From Ramazzottius varieornatus (Eukaryota > Tardigrada > Eutardigrada > Parachela > Ramazzottiidae), in the NCBI GenBank assembly GCA_001949185.1, contig BDGG01000005.1:3250464-3286626 (forward strand): DNA of 36,163 bases. Direction: 5' to 3'. A model generated the notes under the pieces. The model worked only from the letters and a program-made list of their open reading frames with translations. It was not told the DNA's origin and did not search any database. Position 1 is the stretch's first letter. Every line of letters begins with the position of its first letter. This document shows positions 29,401-36,163 of this stretch, piece after piece. The position numbers and the translations under genes were made by a program.

Positions 29401-31723
29401 CCGAGAAGACGAACGGTTAAAAACCTGTAGACAACTAAAACTATAAAAAAAGAAATAGATTTCACTCACGTGGGAAGCGGACAGTGTTGTAGGAAACATG
29501 GCCCGTAATTCTTCGCACTCTTCCACCTTGTGGTTTCTCTTCGACAAAGCCGTTACGAAAAACGGCAGAACGTCACAGACCGCTCCAGTCTTCATCAAAG
29601 CAACTAAGGCTTTCGCTTCCACTGCGCTCCACTTCTTTGGGATTTCTTTGGTGGAGACTTCACACAGCAACTTCGTCAGCAGCTCTTTCAGTTCATCTGC
29701 CGACAACTTCTTCTCCAAAAGCGATGCGCTGTCCAACACCTTCAGCACCACGTTTGGATCCACATCCGAAAACCTACAAAAAAATTCACCGATAAAATCC
29801 TCTCGTATTTACTTCGTGGAATCTTATAGAATTTTTCATTTACCGTTCTTTAATCATGTTAGACGTGAATTCCTCCCCGACGCCTTCCATGGCATCCTCT
29901 TCGTTCAGCAGTGCCGTCACAGCATCCAGTCTGACTGCCGTGTTGGGATGGTTCAAACGAAGGAAGAACGAAGTGGTGGAAGGCAGATCGGTTAGGTTGA
30001 CAGCATCAGCTTGTTGCACGAAGACCAAATCGAGTCTTTCCAACAAGTTGTCATTCTCTGTTCCCACCTCGTTCAGAAGGAAACTCCACGTCACCGGCTC
30101 TAGCTCGCGCATTTTGGCCAGACACCGAGCGAGATGCGGCTCCACTTCGACCACCAGCTTCTTATTCTTCAATGTTTCCCCCACCGAATATCTGAGATAC
30201 AACAAAAAAAATTGAAAATAAATTCCGACAGAAAATAAATTTTCGGAAATTCTTTCCCTACCTGACGATTGTTTTCTTCAAGGAATCATCCATCCAAACT
30301 TCCTTTATGGTTTTTTCTAGTAGCTTTTCGACTGTAGAGGTGTATGGATTTTCTTCGTGAATTAAAGCATCAACAAGGTTCCTCATCAACGTCAGAAGGA
30401 ATTCTTCCATCTTATTTACTTTCAAGGTTTGCACCAACAAGCTCACAAACCCTTCATTCGCAAAAAGCTTAAAGAACTCCTCCGAGAACTTCTGCTCTTC
30501 TTGAGCGGTCAAGATCACAGCTAAAGCCTTGATGCCATTTTCATCACCAAATTTCGCGGCCGACTCGCCGATGACGGTGATCAGCACTTTGTATGTAGCG
30601 TCTTTGATTCTAGTTTGCTGGTTCAAGGTAGCGATGACCGTGTAAGCTATCAGGCGATAGTCTGACTCGGAAGACTTGAGACACTTCCCCATGCAGGGAA
30701 GAATGCTGGCTACGAGGGCGTTGTCGACTTCCTGGACGAAGTACAGCAGAGCGATCAAAGTCGAGGCGAAGAATTTGCCAAAGACGTCGTTGGAAGCAAC
30801 GGGGACGTCGGATGTGGCTCTTTGGGACAGTTCTTCGCAGAGGAACTGCTGGAACCATACTTCTTTGCTGAGGAATTTCAAAAGATCTTTCTTCGGAAGA
30901 ACCACTCCTGGAAAGAAACGACAGCCTTTGCTGTTAAATATTCGCGAAGTCAACAACGCAGGACGAAAATGAGACCAGTATCGCCAGCAGATTACACAGT
31001 CCCCATGGAACATTTGAATACGCAGAACAGCTGTTTGATTAGCGAGAGAGCATAATACTACTGTGCAGCATGGAAAAGCAGTTGGCACTCTGTTCGGTCT
31101 GTTCCTTTCAAAGTTCAGAGCGTAACCCGATGAACAGACGCATGATGTCAACAATTCGTACAGCAGAAAACGGGTGTTTTGTAACTCATGCGCTGATTCA
31201 ACGGATAAAGCGTACCTTTCTTTTGGATGCCTTTCAGCCATTCCCATTTCTTGTCAAACTGAAATTCTAACAACTGGACCATACGGACAAAAATGTTGGT
31301 TTCATGGTAGGGAAGGAAGCACAGCATTAGATCGCCAACATTGTACTGGTGAATATGAAAACGGACGAGCAGCCATTCGATTGCTTTCTGCGCCGGTCGG
31401 ACCATGACGTACGGCGATATCAGTCGCAGAAACTCCGCGATCCTCGCGTCCAGCTGCTTGTTGACATCGCTGGTCTGGACAGAACGCTCGATACTCTGAC
31501 TGACTTCTGCGAAAAGAGTTGACTCAAAGGTGGTGAAGGCATCGTTCAAGAGCTGCAGCTCTTGTAGTCCACCAAGACCGATGCCGTAGATGTCTTGGAT
31601 ATCGTAGTTGGCTGCTTCGCCAGCTTCGAAGAGCAGAGAAGCTTTCTTGCGTCCTTGGTGTAGGAACGTGTCGGTCTGGGGAGCGGCGAGCTTTTGCAGC
31701 TGTCGAGCTAGAGATGTAGCCAT
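17436..31723 (-). CDS. HEATR1: HEATR1/UTP10 orthologue, small-subunit processome HEAT-repeat protein
   Basis: Complete 2026-residue gene (human about 2144) in 16 exons: 31723-31216, 30907-30262, 30191-29844, 29773-29470, 29424-29176, 28912-28475, 28191-27993, 26364-25931, 25043-24553, 24164-23912, 23573-23292, 20763-20471, 20174-19840, 19488-19019, 18646-18056, 17675-17436. All phases agree. The N-terminus reads MATSLARQLQKLAAPQTD, then ERSVQTSDVNKQLD and FLPYHETNIFVRMVQLLEF as in BAP28 proteins; the middle has FWQRVTSVLDLVQAKKKV and LFVDTLPHIPVQRR; the C-terminus has QPLVDQLEN, DDSLWKPLHYQ and LLPEAVTFLVEL. Family members act in the nucleolar UtpA subcomplex, needed for pre-18S processing and rDNA transcription. 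One donor (exon 10, GTCCTC) is weak. Introns 7 and 11 contain other genes. Confidence 0.97.
17746..17990. repeat. Palindromic family B in HEATR1 intron 15
   Basis: Alternating copies of TTTCATGCACCTGCG, TATGTTGGTGCATGAAAC, CCTCATGCACCCACATACC, GTATGTAGGTGCATG and CTCATGCACCTACACGC form at least two stem-loops (about 17746-17811 and 17867-17933). Related arms occur in introns 6, 7 and 8. Confidence 0.65.
18708..18873. repeat. GGCGCAC palindromic repeat, HEATR1 intron 14
   Basis: The fullest copy. Outer inverted ends AAACAAACTCGACCAAGATC and GATCCAGTCGAGTTTGTTTA bracket two diverged inner palindromes (AAAGTGGCGCTCG...CGCGCGACTTGG and GTGGCGCACGTTTTC...AAAGCGTGCGCCATT). The terminal repeats suggest a small non-autonomous DNA transposon. 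Confidence 0.8.
19555..19718. repeat. GGCGCAC palindromic repeat, HEATR1 intron 13
   Basis: Dimeric copy: ACTTGACCAGATCG...AAAGTGGCGCACG...CGCGCGCCGAGTGG, then AAATGGCGCACG...ACGTGCACCACTTGG...ACGATCTGGTCGA. Outer arms TTGACCAGATCG and CGATCTGGTCGA are inverted. Confidence 0.8.
20233..20470. repeat. GGCGCAC palindromic repeat, HEATR1 intron 12
   Basis: Dimeric or slightly larger copy with GAAAACGTGCGCCGCTTGG, TTTCAAAGTGGCGCACG and GTGAAAACGTGCGCC, ending in AAGTCTGGTCGAA immediately next to the donor of exon 12. Confidence 0.75.
21658..21667 (+). promoter_or_regulatory. Possible TATA box for the nested acidic-protein gene
   Basis: TTATAAAAAG lies on plus inside HEATR1 intron 11, about 440 nt before the ATG of the nested gene. 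It is the best TATA-like match in the intron, but it would imply a long or spliced 5' leader. Motif match only. Confidence 0.35.
22106..22645 (+). CDS. Nested gene: short acidic protein of unknown function
   Basis: It lies wholly inside HEATR1 intron 11 on the opposite strand. Exon 1 is 22106-22156 (MDLGVKPEVKTPPKPEK), and intron 1 is GTAAAC...TGTTACAG. Exon 2 starts at 22384 and encodes KKTDDDEEEEEE, then PNLFNMTDAERRKSLR and DKAYQDFLKSCGEKHE. Exon 2 can read through to a stop at 22534-22536 (ending EVN). Alternatively a GTAAAC donor at 22528 joins a pyrimidine-rich intron to an ACTTTAG acceptor, with a 9-nt final exon to 22645 (ending EAN). Either way the product is 67 residues. It is hydrophilic, has no signal peptide or membrane segment, and is probably partly disordered, nuclear or cytosolic. 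No family is recognised. The splice signals and strong codon-like composition support a real gene. Confidence 0.65.
23045..23120. repeat. GGCGCAC palindromic repeat, monomer, HEATR1 intron 11
   Basis: A single unit: AGCAAGTGGCGCACATTTTC, a short spacer, GCTTGCGCCACTTGGAAAAG and a terminal ATCTTGTCGAGTCTGTTT. It shows that the basic palindrome can occur alone. Confidence 0.8.
23690..23835. repeat. GGCGCAC palindromic repeat, HEATR1 intron 10
   Basis: Dimer: CAAGTAACGCACGC...GACGTGCGCCACTTTG, linker ACGATCTTGTCC, then CCAAGTGGCGCACG...AAGCGCTACTTG. The second halves are more diverged than the first. Confidence 0.75.
24227..24400. repeat. GGCGCAC palindromic repeat, HEATR1 intron 9
   Basis: Dimer beginning GGCAAACAAACC, with GAAGTGGCGCACACTTTC...GAAAACGTGCGCTACTTGG, then GAGTGGCGCACG...AAGCGACACCGG, ending ATCTTGTCAAGTATGTC. 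Confidence 0.75.
25195..25264. repeat. Palindromic family B copy, HEATR1 intron 8
   Basis: A stem-loop with inner pair GCAGC/GCTGC around TAAAACGAT and right arm GTATGCAGGTGCGTGAAAT, matching family B arms in introns 6, 7 and 15. Confidence 0.5.
25414..25879. mobile_element. TA-flanked terminal-inverted-repeat element (Tc1/mariner-like MITE)
   Basis: The 29-nt ends at 25414-25442 and 25851-25879 are inverted repeats matching at 28 of 29 positions (CACGCACGATG, then GTAAGTATGGGACAG). Each end abuts a TA dinucleotide, as expected of Tc1/mariner target-site duplication. The interior (about 400 nt) has no transposase frame. A nested copy of CCTGTCCCATACTTTT sits just inside the right end. The near-identical ends suggest a relatively young insertion into HEATR1 intron 8. 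Confidence 0.75.
26435..26499. repeat. Palindromic family B copy, HEATR1 intron 7
   Basis: Arms TTCAAACACCTACATACACG and GTATGTAGGTTCGTGAAA form a stem of about 18 nt with a spacer of about 25 nt. Confidence 0.6.
26693..26778. repeat. Two-copy 43-bp tandem duplication
   Basis: Units 26693-26735 and 26736-26778 differ at only 4 of 43 positions. Each begins AAATTGTAAAACGAGA and contains AATATGTTACA. Just upstream, TTAGTTAAGGCAC is also duplicated. Confidence 0.85.
27015..27021 (+). promoter_or_regulatory. Possible TATA box for the nested secreted-protein gene
   Basis: ATATAAA lies about 140 nt upstream of the nested gene ATG at 27160, giving a plausible leader of about 115 nt. Motif match only. 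Confidence 0.4.
27160..27591 (+). CDS. Nested gene: secreted Thr/Arg-rich protein with a Cys-rich tail
   Basis: A 143-residue frame inside HEATR1 intron 7 on the opposite strand. The ATG at 27160 (MSWINVTCVSLAILALHLD) starts a signal peptide probably cleaved after TIGAA. The mature part is basic and threonine-rich, with RTTKRATTLKV and STRATTQQVTVPTGPPP and several dibasic sites. It ends in a Cys/Gly/Pro-rich module with CNPCNGANCPSGQGYPNCGEC. A GTGAGT motif after YPNCGE (about 27536) could be a donor to a downstream exon, in which case the C-terminus differs. Secreted matrix, cuticle or peptide-precursor roles are possible; no family is recognised. Signal peptide and TATA-like motif support a real gene. 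Confidence 0.6.
   Translation: MSWINVTCVSLAILALHLDTIGAADRKSTGHQSAADVHYSVQPSPRQRSGAFMQHKDLHAKRDLRRGGRIAIPTRTTKRATTLKVISLSTRATTQQVTVPTGPPPCNPCNGANCPSGQGYPNCGECELGGGNWPSADRSTCWW
27731..27900. repeat. GGCGCAC palindromic repeat, HEATR1 intron 7
   Basis: Dimer beginning GATAAACAAACTC: GCAGTGGTGCGTCTTTTC...GAGCGTGCGCCACTTC, linker ACTTGATCG, then ACAAGTGGCGCACGTTTTC...AAGGCGTGCGCCGG, ending CCATCTCGTCG. Confidence 0.8.
28270..28371. repeat. Hairpins with family-B arms, HEATR1 intron 6
   Basis: CCACCTGCGTACTT pairs loosely with the GTATGCAGG region. A stronger stem pairs GTATGCAGG (28318-28326) plus ATCTTGCT (28337-28344) with AGCAAGAT (28355-28362) plus CCTGCATAC (28363-28371), leaving a 10-nt bulge and a 10-nt loop. 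Confidence 0.6.
28955..29120. repeat. GGCGCAC palindromic repeat, HEATR1 intron 5
   Basis: Dimer: ACTCGATCACATTATTTTCC, AAGTGGCGCACATTTTCGG...AATGCGCCATCTGG, then TACGTGCCGCATGTTTTTGG...GAGCGCCACTTTGG, ending CAATCTGGTCGAGT. The spacer GGTATTACAGGCT recurs as GGTGTAACCGGCC in the second unit. Confidence 0.8.
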
Positions 31724-32112
31724 ATTCCACCTAGAATGGAAGATCAGGAAGAAAACTGCGGATCAAAATCTTGGACGGCGTGACTTATCACTTATCCACC
31801 TCGAACTGCGAATCAACAATCAATCGAATCCACTATTTTGCGAGAGCTCCGCCCAAAAGGCTGGCCTTCCAGCGGAGCTTTAGAATGAATCATAGACATC
31901 TTGAGTCATCGTAGAAAGCTGGTCAGGCATTCTATAGCCCTTAAATTCCGGAAACTATGGCAAGCCTGAGCTGAGCCTATGGCGGAAAGATCAGGATGGG
32001 AACCAAGGTTCATTTACAGCTGACGTAGTAGAAAGCGTCTTTCAGTCAAACAATCAACTCGGGACTCCGCGCAAACCGGTTACCACGCCCATTAACCAAT
32101 GGACAGAAAGGA

Positions 32113-32327
32113 CGGGCCAATGAACCAGCTGCGATTGGGTGGTCAACCTATTAATGCCAATGACTAGTATCGGTGGTCAAACATGGCAAAACCAATGGCC
32201 GGCTCCTAGCGCTCAACCTAGAAAGACCAATGGTCAACCGCTAGTGGTCAAGATAGCAAGACCAACGGTTAGCCACTAATGGTCAGTCTACCAAGATCAA
32301 TGGTCAACCGTAAGTGATCAACCAACC
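32113..32327. repeat. Degenerate 35-bp minisatellite with CCAAT motifs
   Basis: Units start at 32113, 32153, 32188, 32223, 32258 and 32293 (spacing 40, then 35 four times). The best-conserved piece is AAGACCAATGGTCAACCG followed by AGTGGTCA. Most units carry CCAAT or CCAAC. It lies 390-600 nt upstream of the HEATR1 start codon, so a regulatory role is possible but unproven. Confidence 0.8.
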
Positions 32328-32372
32328 TACCCACCCACCCTGGCCATTGTACCATTGTACGATCCTCTACCT

Positions 32373-35300
32373 TTAGGGTTGTTAATGGATGGAGAAACGG
32401 TTAAATGGATGGATAAGCGGATGGATAAGAACTTATCCGGATACCATTCGGATGGATAAAAGGTTTATCCGAATCCAGCTTCCTGGGTAAAACTTTTATC
32501 CGGATTATCCGAATATTATCCGGTTAAACAAATTAGATACAAATTAAATGTTCAATCACTAGAGCCAAACCGAAACCACAAAACTTTGTAGCGTGTTTAC
32601 TTATCGCCTGTCATCATTGATACCATAGCTCCAAAAACCACCGTCCAAGAGTCCAGACATAACATGGCCTGAAGGGCCTCAGGTTCTAGACGGTTACGGA
32701 GGACGGTAACGTATCGACCACCAACAGAGAATGCACTCTAAGAAGGCACAGAAAAAGCCTGGGCAGCCAGAACATCCTTCGCAATGCGGTACAATGTCGG
32801 ATAGCGGCTTTCCGACATACTCCAAAATTTCAGGACATCTCTTTTGACTGATTCCTTTGGATCCAGGAAGAATTGGTCAACTTCGTTAAGCTGGAAGTCT
32901 GCTGCCGAAGTCACTTGCGCTATCAGCCGTTCGCGGATAGACAGCTGCGTATTCGGAGGTGGAGCAGTAGACTTCTCGGCAATGTGGGAACTTCTTTGGC
33001 TGTAATAGAAACAACTTACATACAGCCCAAGCCATAGTTCGTGCGCTTATAGCTGCAGCAACATCATAGAAAACGCCACTTACCTCGGAACACCTTTGTA
33101 TAGCTAGACAATGTGCTTCTACATGGTGCTGGCGGCGGTACGATTTTCTACTTAGGGCAGGTAGGCGTCTTTGAGGCTCGTTTCTAACAGTGGGCTATCA
33201 TGGAAACTTGTACTCTCACACCAGGTTTCTTCCAGGATAGTCTCAGACATTCATCCAGTTTAACCAACATGCCTTTGGCCAACTCGCAGATCCAGAGCGC
33301 CTAGGGAAAAAATCACGGTTTATAGACTGTACGGCGAAATGTAGGAATAATCGAGATATTTCGTTCGAGTAAACGTATAGCATTTAACTTAGTGAGGTCG
33401 TCTTCGAAGACTTCTAAATGGGTTCGCAAACCCCAAGTTCGGCTAAAGCCAGGTGGAAAGTGGAAGACTTGAAAGCCGAACAGTCTACGGAGACGGCCTC
33501 CAGAGGCTTCGGGAGTTCGACAAGATACTCCATGTCGATCCACTCTTCCGCTGATGGAACTTCGTCCTTGATGGCACCTTTCTGGACAAACAAGTAGTCG
33601 TGAAGTTCATGGCGTCGAGCGTATGCACTGTCGACCATGTGTAGCAAGCTAGTCCACCGGCAGCTTAAGGTCTTCGGTTGGGGGCTTGATAGTGTCAGGA
33701 AAGCTCTTACGGATGGTGGGCCGACGCACATATATCACACAGGCTCGTATCTAGTCCACTGTCACCACCTTCTTCTTGATCGCAACTTCCGCAATTTTAT
33801 TCACGATATGCGCCGCACACCAGTTCCGGAACGTGTTTGCTGTAAAGAAAGAAACGAGTAGTTTACTCAAAACACATAATCACAATATTCTCATGAAAAC
33901 TGACGAGATAAATCTCGTGGCAGTTCTGGCAGCTTCGCTTTTAGAATGGGAAACTTACCTTCAGGTGTAAACTGTGTTGTCCGGGAGAAACTCCGCTTTT
34001 CGACCGCCATCTCCGTGACCAGCAGCTCGAAGTACTCGACCATGTTGAGTGCTCCGTCTAGTCACTCCGAAGATTTTGTGGGCGACTCTAAACTCTCGAA
34101 GAGTTTCCATAACCGCGTTTTTCATGTTTTTGCCAGAATGGTTCTTTGGTATATAGCGGAAATCGAGAATGGCGTTTCTGAGTTTCCATTCGTTGTCTAT
34201 CCGGCGTATGGTGATGGCAAGATGCGTCAGTTTTCTCGCACTATCTTCCACATATCGGTAGTGAGAGATAAACGACTGGTCACCGCTGCAAGTTCTTCGA
34301 TGATCTGCATCTTCTGCACCTTGTATCCATCAAGGATAAGTCGACAAGGGACCCGGAAATAGTCACAGTTCGAGAAACAGTTCGACCGTACAGTAGGATG
34401 TATTCCTCACAGGTTGTAACCTGTCTTGCTTATTTCATGATAAGCACGAAGCGGTACCTTGTAACTGGGATTGAGACCGTTGATCATCCTAACGAAATGT
34501 GGTTCATCGACGGTGCCGATGGGTTTCGCAGTACAGACGATCCATTCCGTGAGGTTGTTAGTATAGCGCGTGGTTTCCGATTTCGACATGATCTGCGACT
34601 CATCCTTCTGCTTTGCACGAAACGCTTCGGGAATTAGCTTGCTCTCGACGGCATCCTTCAGCTTCGGCGGATGGCCATTCTTCTTACGGTAGTGCCAGTC
34701 AGACGTTCCCTGCACGTTCTTGCAGGTGGTGGAACAGTAGTTGCACTTTGCCGCGATTTTCCCATCTTTTCCCGTCGACTTGGTGAAGTGCTAGTTCATG
34801 TCCGAATGAGCCCCCTTACCCCTTTTCTTTGGTGGATTTGCCGTACCCGCCTTATTGGTTTCTCCGTAAAGGCTGTCAACGGCTCTCACAGGTGTTGTCG
34901 GACTCCGAAGTTGAGCTCAAGTTCCGCAACTTCGTCGTCAAGATCGTCGTGCGGGTCGTCGTCATCGTTGTTATTCCGTGTACGATTCCAAGAACTCTCT
35001 CGGCTGCCCATGCCTATGAACCATAATCGTAGAACTACAGACTAAAGCCTGTCAACTAGTGATCAAGGAGAAGGAGCAGTTCAGTAACATAAACATCGAT
35101 CAAAGCAAGAACGGAAGAGTGTAACGAAAAACAATCTTCGATGAGCTGACTTCCGCTAGGCTTGTAACAGTACAGAGATTGCGCATCGTTACGATCCTTT
35201 CAGACTGCTACCTAACGTTAGCAAGACAAGTCGGGCTGTTTTGCTTTGACTGTCAGTTTTATGGATTCAGGTAGGTTTATCTAGGTAAATTTCGGACGGA

Positions 35301-35450
35301 TAGAGATGTTATCTGGATCGTATCCGGATGGATAAGAGTTTTATCCGATTAGGAGATGGACGGAAAAAACTCTAATCCAATCCAGGTTTTATCCGGATAT
35401 ATCCGGATAAATCCGTTGTGGATGGATAATTAACCTTGCTATCACCAATC
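32373..35450 (-). mobile_element. Decayed hAT-superfamily transposon
   Basis: A roughly 3-kb unit bounded by GGGTTGTTAATGGATGG on the left and GGATGGATAATTAACC on the right. Clusters of ATGGATAA and TTATCCGGAT-type subterminal repeats lie at 32384-32535 and 35300-35490. Such subterminal repeats are normal transposase-binding sites in hAT elements. The ends are too diverged to define an 8-bp target duplication. Confidence 0.7.
32640..35011 (-). pseudogene. hAT transposase remnant (BED finger to hAT_C)
   Basis: Read in order on minus: an ATG at 35011 with an acidic N-terminus (NNNDDDDPHDDLDDE); a BED-type zinc finger (CNYC...HYRKKNGH, near 34700-34760); the WIVCTAKPIGTVDEPHF block; the core segment SRLSLTTDMW; then WKLRNAILDF, WCAAHIVNKIAEVAI and LLKPLEA-like pieces; and the C-terminal dimerisation domain VLKFWSMSESRYPTLYRIAK followed by SVGGRYV and RNRLEPEALQAMLCLDSW. 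Frames change several times and a TAG at 32738-32740 interrupts the dimerisation domain. The transposase is therefore inactive. The order and motifs are diagnostic for the hAT superfamily, ZBED-like branch. Confidence 0.85.
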
Positions 35451-35527
35451 CGACATCGGATGGATCCGGGTGAATCCGGATAGAAGTTGGATTGGACTAA
35501 TGATGAGCATTACAAGCTGACGGCTCG

Positions 35528-35612
35528 TGTAATGTAAAATGTAATGTAAAACAGTGTAATTACAAAAAGTGTAATTACATTTTACACTTGTTCACATTTT
35601 GCAACCCCGAAA
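35528..35612. repeat. End fragment of a second hAT-like element or MITE
   Basis: On minus it reads GGGGTTGCAAAATGTGAACA then AGTGTAAAATGTAATTACAC, followed by an inverted copy around TTTTT. The GGGTTGC start is typical of hAT terminal repeats, and the rest forms an AT-rich palindrome. Only one end was recognised. Confidence 0.5.
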
Positions 35613-35759
35613 GAACGGAACCTGTAAACCAAGTGTAAACTATCAAATGACCCCTCCAAGTTAGCTAAATCAAAGCCGCTACAGATGTGGAAAGAAACGT
35701 AATCTCTCGTATACAGTAAACCTATTAACACAATCTTCAATCTTCACTGGTTCAAACAA

Positions 35760-36162
35760 CTACTTGACAACAAATAAATCTGCTAAGGTGAAAAACTTTC
35801 CGGTCAGAGACACGTCATCTTCGAGCTCCTCACTGCTTGGCATGTCATTGTCGTCTTGACCGAACAAATCATCAAGGATTGCCATTTGACTTTCCAGCTC
35901 CATTAGATCGGTTTCACCGCCACCTGGAAAAGAAATATTCTAAAGTACCGATGTCAAAATAGTAATGTCGAAGTAAATTGAAAATCATATCATAATGTAA
36001 GTGAATTGTTTACCTTGATCAAGTTTCACTGGTATTGTCTCTTCGTCCACTGTTACAACAACAACAGGCTCATCTGAAACATTTCCGGTCATCTTTGCTT
36101 TCTTCTCGTCCTTTTCTCTCTTACGTTTTCTTGAGAGCTCCTCATCTTCACGACAGAATTTC
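35760..36162 (-). CDS. C-terminal two exons of an acidic, probably nuclear protein (partial)
   Basis: The gene continues beyond the right edge. The exon at 36162-36014 encodes a lysine/arginine cluster (SRKRKREKDEKKAK, NLS-like) followed by VSDEPVVVVTVDEETIPVKL. A GTAAAC donor and TTTCCAG acceptor join it in phase to 35923-35760, which encodes GGETDLMELESQMAILDDLF, then acidic DNDMPSSEELEDD, and ends LADLFVVK at a TAG. A hydrophobic-acidic C-terminus with an upstream basic patch suggests a chromatin or transcription-related protein. I do not recognise the family, and the diagnostic N-terminal part is outside the window. Confidence 0.6.
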
Positions 36163-36163
36163 A

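Overview
This window is animal nuclear DNA, most likely from a small ecdysozoan. A tardigrade is my favoured guess at low-to-moderate confidence. The evidence is a set of intron-rich genes with mostly 45-100 nt GT-AG introns, near-balanced base composition, insect-type gustatory-receptor-like proteins, and clear orthologues of the conserved eukaryotic proteins HEATR1/UTP10 and CEP131/AZI1. No bacterial operon, CRISPR array or complete tRNA/rRNA gene is visible.

Left part (1 to about 12.7 kb): two inverted-repeat hairpin structures, a small cysteine-rich Ly6-like secreted or anchored protein (minus), a broken four-helix-type membrane protein (minus), and a cluster of three paralogous seven-helix gustatory-receptor-like genes: GR1 on plus (4242-5778), GR2 on minus (6854-8477, carrying one frameshift) and GR3 on minus (9826-11606). 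The three share three-exon structures with conserved intron positions. A previously hidden three-exon gene for a small secreted follistatin-N-like (FOLN) cysteine-rich protein lies at 12135-12718 (minus).

Centre (13.7 to 31.7 kb): two housekeeping genes run head to tail on minus. HEATR1 (17436-31723) can be assembled completely: 16 exons with every splice phase matching, 2026 residues. It is a UtpA/small-subunit-processome component for pre-rRNA processing. Its stop codon overlaps the proposed first exon of CEP131 (13688-17449, 12 exons, 760 residues), a centriolar-satellite and cilium-assembly protein. HEATR1 introns host two unrelated genes on the opposite strand: a 67-residue acidic protein (22106-22645) and a 143-residue secreted Thr/Arg-rich, Cys-tailed protein (27160-27591). 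The same introns carry at least eight copies of a palindromic, mostly dimeric repeat with arms like AAGTGGCGCACGTTTTC, a second palindromic family with arms like TTTCATGCACCTACATAC, and a TA-flanked 466-bp terminal-inverted-repeat element.

Right part (32 to 36.2 kb): a degenerate 35-bp minisatellite rich in CCAAT motifs lies upstream of HEATR1. It is followed by a decayed roughly 3-kb hAT transposon (BED finger, catalytic-core remnants, C-terminal dimerisation domain with an internal stop, and subterminal TTATCCGGAT-type repeats), one end of a second hAT-like element, and the last two exons of a minus-strand gene for an acidic protein with a nuclear-localisation-like basic cluster.

All gene structures were derived by eye from reading frames, splice consensus and family knowledge. 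Exon joins are therefore inferred, but strongly constrained where phases and orthology agree.
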